Of a stretch of 64,000 bases of DNA, positions 1 through 12,483 are shown in pieces. This stretch comes from Blasia pusilla (taxonomy: Eukaryota > Marchantiophyta > Marchantiopsida > Blasiales). A model generated the notes under the pieces. It did not search any database. It had not been told where the DNA came from and saw only the letters and a list, made by a program, of their open reading frames with translations. Location of the stretch: the NCBI GenBank assembly GCA_050084515.1, contig CM114271.1, positions 6,510,001-6,574,000 of the forward strand, in the 5' to 3' direction. Position 1 is the first letter of the stretch. The number at the start of each line of letters is the position of its first letter. The position numbers and the translations under genes are program-made.

Positions 1-935
1 CTATTGGTCTTCCTTCCTGTATCAACATTCCTCCCTACGCAAAATCACTAGTATTAGTATGCACCTCGAACGGCTTGTTGAACTCCGGCAGCTTCGGTAC
101 TGACTCCTGCGATAGGATCTCTGTGACTCGGTTGAACACATCATTCACTTCTTGGGTCCAAGTTGTGTTAGCATACTTTGCGGTCCAATCTGTAAGAGAT
201 CTCACAATCCCCAAAAATATTCCTCACATAGGTTCGGTAGAACTACACCGCGCCGATAAACCTCCTCATTCCCTTCACTATGGAAGGCGGTTTCCACTCG
301 GCGATGGCTTTCACCTTGTTCATATCTGGACTAACTCCACCTTTTCTAACCACATGACCCAAGAACTTGATCTTGCACAACCCGAACTCACTCTTTTCCA
401 TATTTACGTACAACTTGTTCGCCCTTAGTTTCGACAACACCGCTCTCAAGTGTTGAGCGTGCTCCTCTAGTGCCTTCGAATAGATAAGTATATCATCAAT
501 GTAGATGATCACATACTCATCCGTCTCCTCGTGAAAAATGGAGTTCATGAATGTGTTGAACGTCAGAGGCACATTATACAGATCGAAGGGCATCACCACA
601 AACTCGAACAAGCCATATCTCGTTCTACACGCAGTCTTTTCCACATTTGCTTCAGCAATTCGAATTTGGTAATATACTGACTTCAAGTCAATCCTACTGA
701 AGTACTTTGCCCTTGACAGTCTATCAAAGAGGTCAAAAATCCCTATAAAAGGGTAATTTTTTCTCACCATCACGTTATTCAGTGCATGGTAATCCACACA
801 GAGTCTCATCTTTCCATCCTTCTTCTTCACAATGAGAACAGGCGCTCCATACGGTGACTTGCTGGTTCTAATGAAGCCCTTCTCTAAGAGCTCACTTAAT
901 TGCTTTTTCAACTTAGCAAGTGCCTCCTGATTCAA
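1..935 (-). pseudogene. Reverse transcriptase domain of gypsy pol
   Basis: The open frame 935 to 243 encodes the RT palm and fingers. It begins with a KKQLSELLEKGFIRTSKSP-type entry, followed by VDYHALN (consensus VDYRALN), a FSRIDLKS block (the first catalytic Asp) and VIIYIDDILIYSK, which carries the YIDD catalytic pair. A FLGHVV thumb motif and RRFIG connection follow. Below 243 the homology continues (FYRTYVRNI-like) after a frame change, so the connection to RNase H runs off the window. One palm segment reads MPFDLYNVPLTFN where MPFGLxNAPATFQ is usual, which suggests mutation. Function: copying element RNA into DNA in cytoplasmic particles. Probably non-functional because of the flanking breaks. 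Confidence 0.88.
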
Positions 936-1439
936 TTTGTATGGGGGCTTTGGAAGGTGGTTGAGATTCAGGAATAACCTCTATCTTATGATCGACTGCC
1001 CTAAGTGGTGGCAACTCGTTCGGAAGCTCATTCATCAAGACATCATCAAACTCCTTGACTACTCTCTATAGCAGTCCTAGGATTCCCCTCGAATTCGCGT
1101 CTTGATCTCTGCACTTCTTGCTTGTGACGTACTCCTTTTGTCTCATTAAGCAAAGGAACCCATCCTCCAACTCGGTGAGACTCCTCCTCGTAATGGCGTT
1201 CACCAACTCCTTTCTCACGGGTATCTTGCAAACCAATCTCACTTGCAACCGTTTGCTTTTCACTAAGACGCTCAACCTCATTGGCCTTTGTCTCAACTCC
1301 ACCTCATATGCATCCAGGAATCTGTTCCCCAAGACTCCGTCGATGCCATCCATTTCACACACTGTAAAATTCTCCTTCGACTCGAATACTCTGCATCCTA
1401 TCGCCAAACCCAGCACCAACTCGGAACTTCGATGAGACT

Positions 1440-1620
1440 TGCCTTTGGCAAAGCCTACTGAATGGGCTCGTCCACCTTAGAGGTTGACAAACCCAACTCC
1501 TTCATGATTCTCGGGCTCAGGAAGGAGTGCGAAGCACTTGTATCCACGAGCAACATCACATCGCGATCAGCAATCTTGGAGCTTAGGTACACCAAGTTGG
1601 GCGTCCTCTTGGTGACTTGA
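1440..1620 (-). pseudogene. Retroelement aspartic protease fragment
   Basis: Translation of the minus strand at about 1500-1580 gives LLVDTSASHSFLS followed by a PRIMKELGL segment. This is the active-site loop of retropepsin-like proteases, D-[TS]-[GS]-[AS], with DTSA here in place of the more usual DTGA. The segment lies between the zinc knuckle and the RT, as expected for gypsy pol. Another 117-codon open frame (1419-1066) joins it to the RT and corresponds to the remainder of the protease or linker. Stops separate the pieces. Confidence 0.7.
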
Positions 1621-1669
1621 AGGGAGGTCTCCAGACCTCATGCTGACAAGTGCTTAGAAGCCAACCCAA

Positions 1670-2741
1670 TCATACTCCCATTACTAATCTTCGATTTGGA
1701 GCATCCCTTTGCCATGTGCCCAGTTTCGCCACAGTTGTAGCATACCATCTTGCTGTTTCCTGACATCGGAAATTGCGCTCCCTTTTTCTTAGCATGGCGT
1801 TCCTGTCGGGTTGCCGCCGGGTTGAGAGACTCTCCTTGGTCCAGCGCAACCCCACTCTAGACTCTCTTGGGTGCCCCTTTGTTTTTCAAACTCTTGGAAA
1901 AACTTTTCATCTCAAAGGGCTTCGGCGTTTGGACCTCGTCGTCCCCAATCCACTCTGCTAGCCTCAACACTTCCACGCAGGTGTTCGGCAACTCCGACAT
2001 CCTATACAAGGCCTTCTCCGCACTCGGTTTGAGTCCACCGATGAAAATGGCTATCTGAGATTCCTCATGTATCTTATGCATGGAGTTCAACTTTGCGCTG
2101 AACTCCCTCACCTAAGCGCTAAGGGACCAAGTCTGCCGCAATCACACGAGCTCTACCCTATTGCGGATCTCTTGGTACTCCGGGGTGAATTGGTCACCAA
2201 TCAGCGTCTTGAACTCCTCCCAACTTAGAGGTGAACCACCAGCCAAATGTTCTTCTCACTAAGTTATCCACCACTGTAGCGTATTATCCTTTAGAAAGCT
2301 GACCGCCAATGCCACCTTATCTTGTTCTGCTGCTCTATGCGCCTCAAAGTAGTATTCCATCTCCATAAGGAAATCTTTCACCTTGCGAGAACGCCGCACT
2401 CCAGTGAATGGTGTGTGCAGGTTCGTTTTGCAGAGCTTCTTGCCGAAACTCAAAGCTCGGTTCGACTCAAGCTCTGCAATCCGCTTGTTTTGCAAGAATA
2501 CTTGCTCTGTCATCACCTTCACATAGTCCATCATTTGGGCAAAGAATCCCGGTTCACTTGAGTTTGGAGCCGTTGGCTCCATGGAAGGGTCTGTGTTTGG
2601 CACATCCTCATGTCTAGTGTTTGACACTCCGGGAGTTGGCGTTTCCTCCACCAGCTCCCGATCTTGCATCGCTTCGTCCCACGCTTCGCGTCGCTTGACT
2701 CGGCGTTTCCGTGGTTCATCTCCCTCTGTTGTCATCTTCAA
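1670..2741 (-). pseudogene. gag polyprotein with CCHC zinc knuckle (decayed)
   Basis: Two collinear open stretches in the same frame (2741-2259 and 2111-1857) form a plant gypsy gag. The N-terminus is charged; a segment reads VKDFLMEMEYYFEAH followed by LQWW, typical of the retrotransposon gag domain. The second stretch contains IAIFIGGLKPSAEKAL, the end of the capsid-like domain. Further along at 1745-1690 the minus strand encodes CYNCGETGHMAKGC, a perfect CX2CX4HX4C zinc knuckle that binds element RNA. Stops between 2259 and 2111 and between 1857 and the knuckle show that this copy cannot make a continuous gag. Confidence 0.85.
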
Positions 2742-2916
2742 GCCGCCACCCTCAGATCTCCTCCTTGTTTCTTGAGTCCTCGACTCGGCACCTCGTCAAG
2801 CTCAACCTTCCCTCTTTCTTAGGTTCCCAACACGAGCAAGTCTAGCAAGACTTGAGACAAACTTTCTGGTTAGTCTAGGCACCTAAAACGGCCTTTGTGC
2901 GCCTATCGGTCCCAAC

Positions 2917-3810
2917 TGTCCAACACACCTCGCATGAGTCCCCAAGCAAGACTCAAAATTATGAGTCGCGAGTTGGAATCCAATAGGGACCTCCAAAATC
3001 CACTCTATTGGACTTGGTTCGGGTTTCAAATCCCAACGCCAAACTCTCGATCCGTTCCGTGCCCTTCAGTCGCCCCACGGCGCCCAAAGTGGGGTTCGAG
3101 TCCCAAGCACCCTTGGAGACCTTCCCCCTTACTAGTACTTCTTGGGATTCCCGGGGCCCCCCTATCTTTGGGAAGGAGCACCCGGGCCCCTCTTTTTGGC
3201 CCTCGACCCCACTCCCCGCTCAGTGGGTTTTGGCCCATATCTCGGCTTTTGCTTAAGCGTTTTCCAAGATCTTTGGTACGTTGGAACTGGATCTATATAA
3301 GTTTTCCGACGCTATCTTACTTGTCCCAAACACATATTGGGACTAAAATTTATGGTCAAAGTACAGTCGGAAACTCCAAACGCTAGCCGCGTCCCAAGTC
3401 CGGTTCTCACCCCTTGGCCACGTCTCCTTCCAAGACTCGCCTTCGCTTAAGTGTGGGTTCCGCGTTTGGTTAGGATTTCTTGGTCGCGACCATAAACGCA
3501 TGAACACTTGAAATGCTCGCCGCGCTTTCGTCTCGCACTTGTGTTTTTCTAACTCCAAAGCGCAAACCATCCTAGCGTAAGCTCGCTAGAGTTCGGATGT
3601 TCTGCTTGCCGCTCGTTTGGTTATGAGGGTCGAAACACAACATGTTGTTGGCAAGTTCATTGTCTTTTGTCTACTTCTCATGTTTCATATGGAATTGGGA
3701 CAAAATCCCAATTCTCTTACATTTTATAAGAACGACTAGTTTGCATCTATGAGTGGATCTCATTTTCCATGGCTTTTAAGTCGATCTAGACTCCCAACCA
3801 ATTTTTGTCA
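2917..3810 (-). repeat. Probable 5' LTR of the first gypsy element
   Basis: This stretch has no coding signal and lies directly upstream of the leader and gag. On the minus strand it starts TGACAAAAATTGG and ends GTTGGACA, giving TG...CA termini. The partner LTR is outside the window, so these ends are a guess and could not be tested by LTR-LTR comparison. Confidence 0.35.
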
Positions 3811-5052
3811 CTGAACCCTATAAGAATGTGAGTGTGAAACTAGACATTGTATAATGACTAGTATAAATCTGATAAAGTATTCGTACAGGCCAGTGGAAGG
3901 TGATCCCCAAAAGGAGACGTCTCCTAAATCCGTGACTATTAGGCTTGTGTGGATGATCCACTCCTGGATTAGTATTGCGCTCACACGGATTGAGTTCTGT
4001 GACCCCGTCTTTTCAGGGGTCGCCTTTTCTGGGGTCGCCAATCAGGAGGTGGATTCGTTCCGGTGAGGATTTGTAGTCTTTTGACGGATCATTTGAAAAA
4101 GGGTGATGTCTACGAACTTGACATGTCTCGTGGACAAGAGCAACGTGATGCAAGAATATTTCCTGAGTGTGAATCCCAAGAGTTCTTGTAGACCTGCATG
4201 ATAATGTGTTACATGCATTTCAACCTGCTCACAAATTTCCAACAGACCCCTCACCCTCATGTATCTCTTCACTCGCAAAAAAGGGTCTTCCATGTCAAGT
4301 TTTAACAGATGTGTCAACAAATTAAGACATTTAAACTTTCTACTTTTAGTCACTTGGGTGACTTCAAGTAGAAACATTCGTCAAATTTCCTTCTATAGAA
4401 TTAATGGCTATATTTTTCTTGCGGTAGGGGTTTAAAATGTTGGATGATTGTCCTGCAATGCTGACCACCAATAGCAATCACTGCCACTCTCTTCATTCTT
4501 TTGAAATATTGGTGATCTCCACGCCCCCACAAATACAACCAACCATGTCGAATAGTTGACCTTGTTAGACTATAATTCATGAACATCTCTTCAACATCAG
4601 CGAATTGGTCTTAGCGTACTCAAAAGTGTAATCAAAAAACCTTTGCCAGAATGCGGGGCCTGTACACAAGAGGAACAGATCCAGTTGATTCAGAAGCTTT
4701 TCAGATTTCTGAAGTTGAAAGGCTTGCTTTGTATTTCTTGGCACAAGATAACATTTGCTTGTGATCTAGCACTTAGCAAAATTTGTACACCCCACTAAAC
4801 CCAAGGGTATACAGTCCATGACTGTCACTGTGGACAAACGCTTAACACCGCGTCCAAAACAATCCCATTAGAATGATATCCTGTTTTCCAGCAGATTCCT
4901 GCTCTAAACCTCAGAGAACGGAGACAAAATTTTCAAATGTACACTTAAATCTGATGAAGATTGGTGGATGGTAGTTAATCACTGCACAACATCCCTTGAG
5001 TATTTGTGACCAGTGTACAATCCCTCATTTATCATTGGAAAGACGATTTCAG
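3811..5052. other. Intergenic region / 3' flank of the Integrator gene
   Basis: I see no recognisable gene here. Short minus-strand open frames at 4377-4042 and 4586-4401 are not recognised and may be 3' UTR of the neighbouring gene or chance. A short direct repeat (GGGGTCGCC) occurs twice near 4015-4040. Confidence 0.4.
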
Positions 5053-8000
5053 TTACACCTTCTCAGCAACAGCAGAAGCATTGCCAGTTAGCTGATTTCT
5101 ATAGTCTACGAGCTCTTTTGCCACCGACAGCTTGTTATATCGTTGTGCCTGCAAAAAATAATGGTAGAAATTAGTAGTCTGTGGTCCAGTTTTTCATGGA
5201 GCCACACTCAAGCCTAGGGGGGTTACTGCTTGTGAGCCAAGGACAGGATGGAAACTGAAGAATCAAGCTAGAGTTTGTGCAAGGCAAACCTGAAGAATAA
5301 GTTGTTCCAAGAAGTTGGTCTTGTCAACAGGGAAGTCGGGTGATGAAAGAAGCTCAAAAAGCTGCATAAAAAGAAAACATCAAGTCGAACTCATTGTGAC
5401 CAAGAAAGTCTTAACACAACCAAATTTGCTTCCTGTTGATGGCCCTCTATGGAATCTTCACATAACAGGGAATCATCTTGTCATTATAGAGGAGGAGAAA
5501 AATTAAGTATTACACTCCCATAATACGGTAAAAGCATAGGGAAGCAGGAGAGGTACCTTCTGTGTGTTGCTTGGTTTTACGTATCGTAATGCTTTGACAA
5601 TGGTCAGGAGGAAGTTAATAACTTCATCTCTATCCTTCTCAGTGCCTAATGGAGTGAAAACTACAACCCGCCTTTTTCGTTGGGATCTTGGTGGCTCATC
5701 AGATAGTGACTTGAGCTTTTCTAAACCACACAGCAGTTCCCCACATGGCGAAACGGATCTCTCCAAACTAGCTGCTGGAAGCTCTGCTCCTGTTAGTGAA
5801 GGCTGTTTTTCTCCTACTAACAATGCGTTACTTCTTCTTCCTTCAATACTCTCATCACCCATCTCTGAATCAAAAAAGGAAGTTACTTTAACTTCAATGG
5901 GCAAGGCCGGATCTTGTGCATCACTTAATCTCAGATCACCTTGCCTCTCAATCATCTTTAGCACATCAACAATCCGAGGACCATCTGTGCTTGGAGGCTG
6001 TGTGTCTGGTAAGGTTCTGGCCCGAGATGTGACCTCTGCATTGTTAGCTGAGGCCGCTTCTGAATTCCCATCCACTGCAGACCCCGAACTAGAAAGCGAC
6101 GATGTGGACACATTGGAAGACTCTTGCCGCCTCCTCCGCTTTCTCCCCCGGAAAAGTGGCCCACCTGGACCTTCCAGCCATGCCTCATCTGCCCCGTCAT
6201 TTTTCTCTTGTCTGTAAGGATTACCAAACATTGTCCTCTGCTGCTTGCTACGATCCTGCTCCTCAGCCTGTGAGCACATTGGTAAAACAATGAGTTTAAA
6301 AGTCACTTGACATCCAAATCATAATGACACATCTGAGGGACATCGACATGGTATGGTCAACAAGCTTCAAACTCATTGCGGAAAGTGACTGATGGCATAA
6401 TGGATATAACTGCATTTACATGACTACCCCAACTCAAAGACCATTTAAAAAGCCTTTGCCCATCATAAGAGTAAACCAATTATGAGAGATAATGAGCTGG
6501 AAGGTAAAATACTGACAAATGGATTCCGAGGAGGTTGCTGTTTCATGAGGGCCTCGTTGAAATCACCCATCTGCAGGGATATTTTCGTTTACAAAGCAAG
6601 ATGATCAAAAACATCTCAATCTAGGCTGCCAAAAAGTTCTGATCCTACCAACAGTATCAATATCTTCCCTTTATCAACAAAGAAACCACAGGCAGGTACT
6701 AGATCCACACGAGGCGACAGAGTACAGGACAAGAAAAGATTCAACAATGCTTCTTTGGAGCCCGACCAAATGGTATTGTGTGGAAACTCTCCCAAAAAAA
6801 TTTGTTCACATGAGGGAAGTATAGCTGAAAGAAAAATGCGGTAAAACTAACTCAAGATGAAATCTCCATGCAAATCAGCAACCCAAACAAATTCATTTGG
6901 GTCATACTCACAGGTCGCTCAATCTTAATTTCCAACATCTATTGCACTGATCCGTTTTGAACTTGACCAAAGTTTTATGATGAAATGACTACTGCACACT
7001 CACCTTCTCTATAGGCAGAGAATGACGAGCTTCATCTTCTTCTTTTGCTGCCAGACGAGCAGCAAGCACACTAATGGCTGAGCTCTTTCCCTTCCCATTA
7101 TCCATCCTCCGATTTTGGCGAGCATCCATTGCAACAGCAATACGGATAGGTAAATACTGCAACTGCCTGTACAAATAGTGGCAACGGAACTTCAAATTTT
7201 TTACTGTCATTTGAAACATGAAATAAAATGCTCCTGCAATTGAGATTTCACACAAAGAACACCAAGAGTCACCTGAGCAGTTGTTCTCGGGACACATCGA
7301 ATGGATTCTTGAACAGAGGTATGTCTTTCATAACTCCAATATTTGGAGAATTTGACAGACTATCATTGTTTTGAATTCCCATGTTGGGTCCATATCCAGG
7401 TATGTTTGGAGCTCCTGGTGCTGCAAACGTTCCAGGTGATGTGGCAAGAAATCCCGAGGTTGAAGAAGGTCCAGAGGGAATCAGAGCTTCCCAGCCTTTC
7501 CGGGCAACCAACTGATCTCCATGGCCTACGCCACGAATTTGCTGATTCAGCACAGAGGGTATAGGTAAGGTGTTGGACACAATGCCTGCATTAATTCCTC
7601 CTGTGAACCCAGGGGGGGCTTCTGTGTTCGGTGTTGAAGACACAGATGGGAGAGTTCGACCCTGATAGTTACCAGTTCCATTAGCAGTGCTTATACCGAG
7701 CGATTGCTGCTGTGTCTGCAAAACCACAGACATTTTGTAGACATACAGCTTAGCGGTCAAAATAACTCTTCAAACTATCAGCTAAGAAGGCTTTCTTTCA
7801 CCGGTGTTAAGACACACATCCATGATATAGTTGAATTCTTCCTTCCACACCCATCTCCATGGAATACAACTGTCCAAAATTTTCCTCACAGTTTAGCAAT
7901 CCAAGAAATTACTGCAAAATACTGATGAGAGTTCAAGACTTTGTGTGTTGGAATGGAATATGATTGACACCCTCTGCTGAGAACTATTCAAATTTACTCA

Positions 8001-11000
8001 TAGCTGTGAACTTGTTAACTTCTCAAGTTCTCCACTTTGATGTATTCAACCTTGGGAATGAGTGAACTCCTTACCAGTATCCGTTTCATCTCTTCATCTA
8101 GATCTGCTTTGGCTTGCATTTTTAGGCGCTTAAGCTGTGTTCCCACAAATCCTGATTCTATAGGTATACTATCCGGAACAACATGTGAATTCAAGCCCCA
8201 TCGTTTTAGTGCTGTTCGGAGTGGTGCCCCGTAGTATGAAGGGATACTATTGCAGTATCGTTCAATGTCTTGACGCCATTGTGGAAGTGGAAGTGGTGGT
8301 ATCTTGGCTGCACCAGACGATTTTGTCACTTGCTCCAAAAGCTGCCAAAGAACCTGCTCTCCAACAGCCATTCTCACTAATCGGTGTCACTCCATTGAAA
8401 CTTGCCACATCTTCAAACACTTCACAAGATTCAGTTCTACCCTAACTCTTGGACAAGCTCACATATACAACTATTTGCAGGTGATGTATCTAAACACTTT
8501 CCTTCAACAGTCTTAAAAAACCTATTCTTCCGTAGTGTTTTGAATCAGATAGAAAATAATTGGACCACAACGTTAGTATATTTATTGATTATGCCCCAGA
8601 GTTACTGACCGGATAGTTGTAGGGAAGAACAACCAAGGTCAATGTAGTCCCACCACGGTTAAGTCGGAGATACCTGTGTGATGCAGTATTTCAAAATTAA
8701 GTTCCCAGCTGACTATTCTGTGGCTTCACAGAGCTCGAGACCTTTTCTCAACATCTCAGCTCCTACAACTATCATCATACAAGTCTACCTGTCCACTCAT
8801 CACCAGAAGGTCTGGCAAGTATTTCTAGCTTATTTCTTATAACTTATGAAACTCTAGTTGACAAAGACCTGAAAGCATAGACAAGCTAACTTCAAAAAGA
8901 AACTCAAGGAGGGCATACATTCAACATAAAGAACATCTGAGAAACAGGGTGTCACATTATGTACCCACCCAAACGGGTCACCATAGCCATGGCTTGTTCC
9001 TTTACTGTTTTTGACATACACTTGCCAGCAAACTCCTGTGGCTGCCTTGAGGAGAAACCCCATAATTGGATTGGACTCAATCTGAACATATCACAAATCT
9101 GCTTTTAAACCACTGTCAAGGAGGCCAAAGAATCTCTCTGTGATTAAAGACAAACAATCAGCCAAGACAAAAACAGGTTTACTTTCATTAGAAATTTGTC
9201 TTGAGTATCATGAGGAATGGAAAGAAAATCCACGCATGGCACTACTTGCAATAAAATGCAGAGACCAAATCTGATGCAACAGATGTATATTAATGGAAGG
9301 AAAGGCGTGGCAATTGAACTTCCAATACTTTGCCTGGCCTAGTTCATATACAGTGAATGGTCACACAGGCAAATTGACATTACTTACATTTTGAATATTC
9401 CTACATCTAAACATCACAAATATATTTCTGGTCGTCTCCCAAACTGCAACCACAGCTCAGAGAGTAACTATGGGGCCACTTGGAACACAAAATCCTACAG
9501 CCTAGCAGCACAGGACATGTGTCCAAAAAAGAAATTTGGCATGTGCACAATAAACCACCATTACGAGGACTCACATCATATTTATCACATAAAAAGTTGG
9601 CAGGTATAGATGGATCTGCATCCACAGCTTTGTAGGCAATTGTTGGATGGGCTTCTCGTGGAGGGAGAACGGGGTGAGAGGGATCTGGCCAAAATGCCTC
9701 TGGAATAGGCCAGTGACCTTGCTGTGCCTGACCTCCCCTGACATATAGCATCTTCCGCAGGCAAGCTGTTTGGACCTGAAACCACACAGTGATGTGTAGA
9801 ATGAGGGCTCTCATTATTTACTCACTCAACACTTGACCTGGACACTTGCACGAAAAGGGCGGCATAATCGTGTTTCTTTTCCCCTTGGATGAGATTATAT
9901 CCTTGACTATTTTGACACACAAACCTTCCACCAAAACTCACCATGACTTCAGCCCAAACTTTTTCTTCTAGGCTATAAAATAATCAGAGTTACCGATGTT
10001 GATTACCTGAGGTGGAAGATTTTGGGATCCTGGCAGGGGCATGTGCTCAAATGATACAACCACGCAAGGTGGCAATCTTGTGGCCGTGACTTCCGTGTGC
10101 TGCATCAGGACTTTCCAGCTGGTGGCAACAAAGCACTTACCACTGGAAAAGACCACCAGATAATATGACAATATGACAAACCACACCTTGCCTAGAAGGT
10201 GTTTGAAGAGGGCAACTGAGTAGTAGGAAAAGGCAGATTTGCAAATCAGTAGCAGTAGCTTACATGAATGGATACAGAACACCATGTTCAAGTTATGGCC
10301 CAATTTTTTAAGGTTCAAGGCATTTAACTTCAGTATGATACCCCTCTTCTAGCAAGCATCAAAAGGACTTCTTGCTAGAGGAAATATAGCAAAAGAAACG
10401 TTTTCCAGCTGCAGACTGTAGCCTACAGATTCATGGGATGCCTTCCTGGCAATATTAAAGACAAGCAAACCTAGAAACTCCAAAAGGATGGAGATTTACT
10501 TCAACTCTTACCCAGTAAACTCACAGAAGCCTGATATAAGTTTATCCATTTGAACAGCAGTTTGTGAACCAGATATTGGAGCATTCTGGGGAATGGGTCC
10601 GCTCCTTTCTAAAACTGCGGAACTCACTGAAGGTATTCTGGATCAAACCATTTAAAGAAGATTTCATTAATGTAATAAAGACAACGCGTCATTTTACTTG
10701 GTTTTGAGACAAAACAGTGCTCCACTTTAATAGCACAATCACCTAGTATTCTCCAATATGATACAGTGAGCACCGAATCACTAAATCTAAAGTAAGGAGA
10801 GGTTTCATGCCCGTAGTGACCATGGCACCCTTCAAACTTTCAAATCAACCAAAGAGCTTTTGGATGACTCAGATTGTCAAAGCTCTACATAGATGGACTA
10901 AAGATTACTCCTCCTCGGTCCATCTTCCACTGGAATTTTATCAACATGAGTTTCGGGCATCTTCCTAGCAGGAAATGTCAAGGAACACATATGTCAAGAT

Positions 11001-12483
11001 GTTCCAGAAAGATGTAGGTTTCTGATGCAACGGATAATACTTCTCATATAATATCTAACCTGAGAACTGTTGCAAATACTCGCTGGTCCCATCTGAATGG
11101 TTGCATCGATAAATCAGCACCCACCGGACTTGGCCCATTTTGTATAAGATTCTGAGTCACACCTGCCTGCAATCAAAATGTAAAAAGGAAATTGTACAGC
11201 TAACCTTTCAAATCCTTGCTGACAAAGTGAAAGAGTAATGAGCGATCTAGTGAACTTGAAACAAATTGGAGATTTAGTACCAGAGAGGTCAATTCTGTGC
11301 CATCGGTTAAAAGCATAATGGTTGTAGGATCAATGGAGCATGGATTGCGTCCTTGACCTGCAAGAGAATCATAATCCTTCTTTGAGCACTTTTCAGCAGC
11401 ATCAGAACCCATTTGGCAAAAACACAAATAGTTTAACTGTGATTCAAGGCTGGACATGTGGAAAGTTATGAAAGAAGGCATACCGTATCTATCAATGTCA
11501 ACTGCCAATCTCTGGACATGAAGAAAGCTGAAAATCCTCTGCATCGCTGAACCTATGTTTGTAAGATCTCGGGCTTGCACACTCTTCAAGGCACGCATAA
11601 AATGCGTAAAAGGATACTTATCCACAGCCTGAAAACACACCTACAGATCTCAGTATGGAGGAAAAAAAAACTTCCACCAATAACCCTGAATATGCCAGTG
11701 TGGCCAATTTAAATAAAGGTACTTCAGACGAGAACAGAAGATTCAATCATTCGGCGTTCATTTTGTTTTGTGCTGCGAGCTGCTGATATATGACAAAGGG
11801 CACAAAACCATCATCTTAAACATTTCTCAGACCTAGTCGAGTCAAAAGCTACCTTGATTGCATCCGGCCCGTCTTCGCATGTAACCAACATATACCTGCA
11901 CCAGTATTCCGTGTGGGAGTCTGTCGATAATCAGTCTTTTTCCAAATAAAGAAACGGAATGTCGACGTAAACACATTTAGAATTCACAGAATTACTCGGC
12001 CAATTACGTCTTCAACCATCATTTGACTTGGAATTTTGTCTGAGAAATGAGTCCAGACCTGTCCAGTCGACACGACGCATCCCGGGAACGAACCTGCAAA
12101 ACCGAAGTCTCCATAAACAATAATGCAGAGAGTCCACTTGCCCACCTCGAGGGGAACAATAATGGATCCACACGAAGAAACTGCTCACAAGAACCACTTT
12201 ACTCTCCAAATCGAAGTGCGAGAGTGCAAATACACTCGTTTAGATGAAAATTCAAGGTCAATGGCCCAGTCATCCAGCATCAACGCACTTCAAATTCCAG
12301 AATTCCTGCTTAACAGCAAGTCAGCGATCAATCAATCCATCCATCTATCGCTCAATCGAACACCCAATCGCGCACCTTGTGGAAATGTTCCACGGAACTT
12401 TTGGCACAGTCCAGCAGAGAGAGTCCATTGGCGCAGCGCTGGTTCATGGACGCGCTGGTGTCCAGCAGAAACACCACCAACAT
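5053..12483 (-). CDS. INTS6: Integrator complex subunit 6 (INTS6/DICE1 homologue), 18 exons, about 990 aa
   Basis: This is a subunit of the nuclear Integrator complex, which cleaves 3' ends of snRNAs and attenuates Pol II transcripts; in animals INTS6 helps dock PP2A. Exons on the minus strand (high-low): 12483-12376, 12093-12059, 11895-11853, 11628-11484, 11357-11281, 11166-11060, 10637-10512, 10142-10007, 9775-9575, 9081-8969, 8673-8610, 8353-8075, 7715-7273, 7166-7004, 6570-6517, 6267-5557, 5361-5290, 5148-5053. All phases close without a stop. The N-terminal VWA domain carries an intact MIDAS (DTSAS at residues 8-12, TDG near 128). Then come WDQRVFA, GHWPIPEAFWPD (about 277-288), CWQVYV (about 345), LPYNYP (380-385), a basic RGRKRRR stretch and a helical C-terminal domain (about 915-985). 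Each matches the order in animal INTS6. The start is the only ATG giving the VWA start MLVVFLLDTSAS. The gene appears intact. Confidence 0.93.

Larger units (their letters stand above)
1..3810 (-). mobile_element. Ty3/gypsy LTR retrotransposon, 3' part cut by window edge
   Basis: Read on the minus strand from high to low coordinates, the order is probable 5' LTR, leader, gag, zinc knuckle, aspartic protease and reverse transcriptase, running off the left end of the window. RT after protease with no integrase between them is the Ty3/gypsy arrangement rather than copia. The gag and protease frames contain stops, so this copy is decayed. The RT segment stays open for about 230 codons. RNase H, integrase and the 3' LTR must lie outside the window, if present. 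The family differs from the element at 28-38 kb: the RT sequences diverge and no extra domains are seen here. Confidence 0.9.

Noticed and set aside
75-428. 117-codon plus-strand frame at the left edge
   Set aside because: It lies antisense to the reverse transcriptase, which is the real coding strand.
3008-3386. Overlapping plus-strand frames in the 3-kb region
   Set aside because: They fall in the probable LTR of the first gypsy element and have no recognisable domain.
9407-9574. Continuation of the Integrator exon-9 frame to a stop at 9407
   Set aside because: This is intron read-through. A GTGAGT donor follows the KYD codons and the next exon continues the family alignment exactly.
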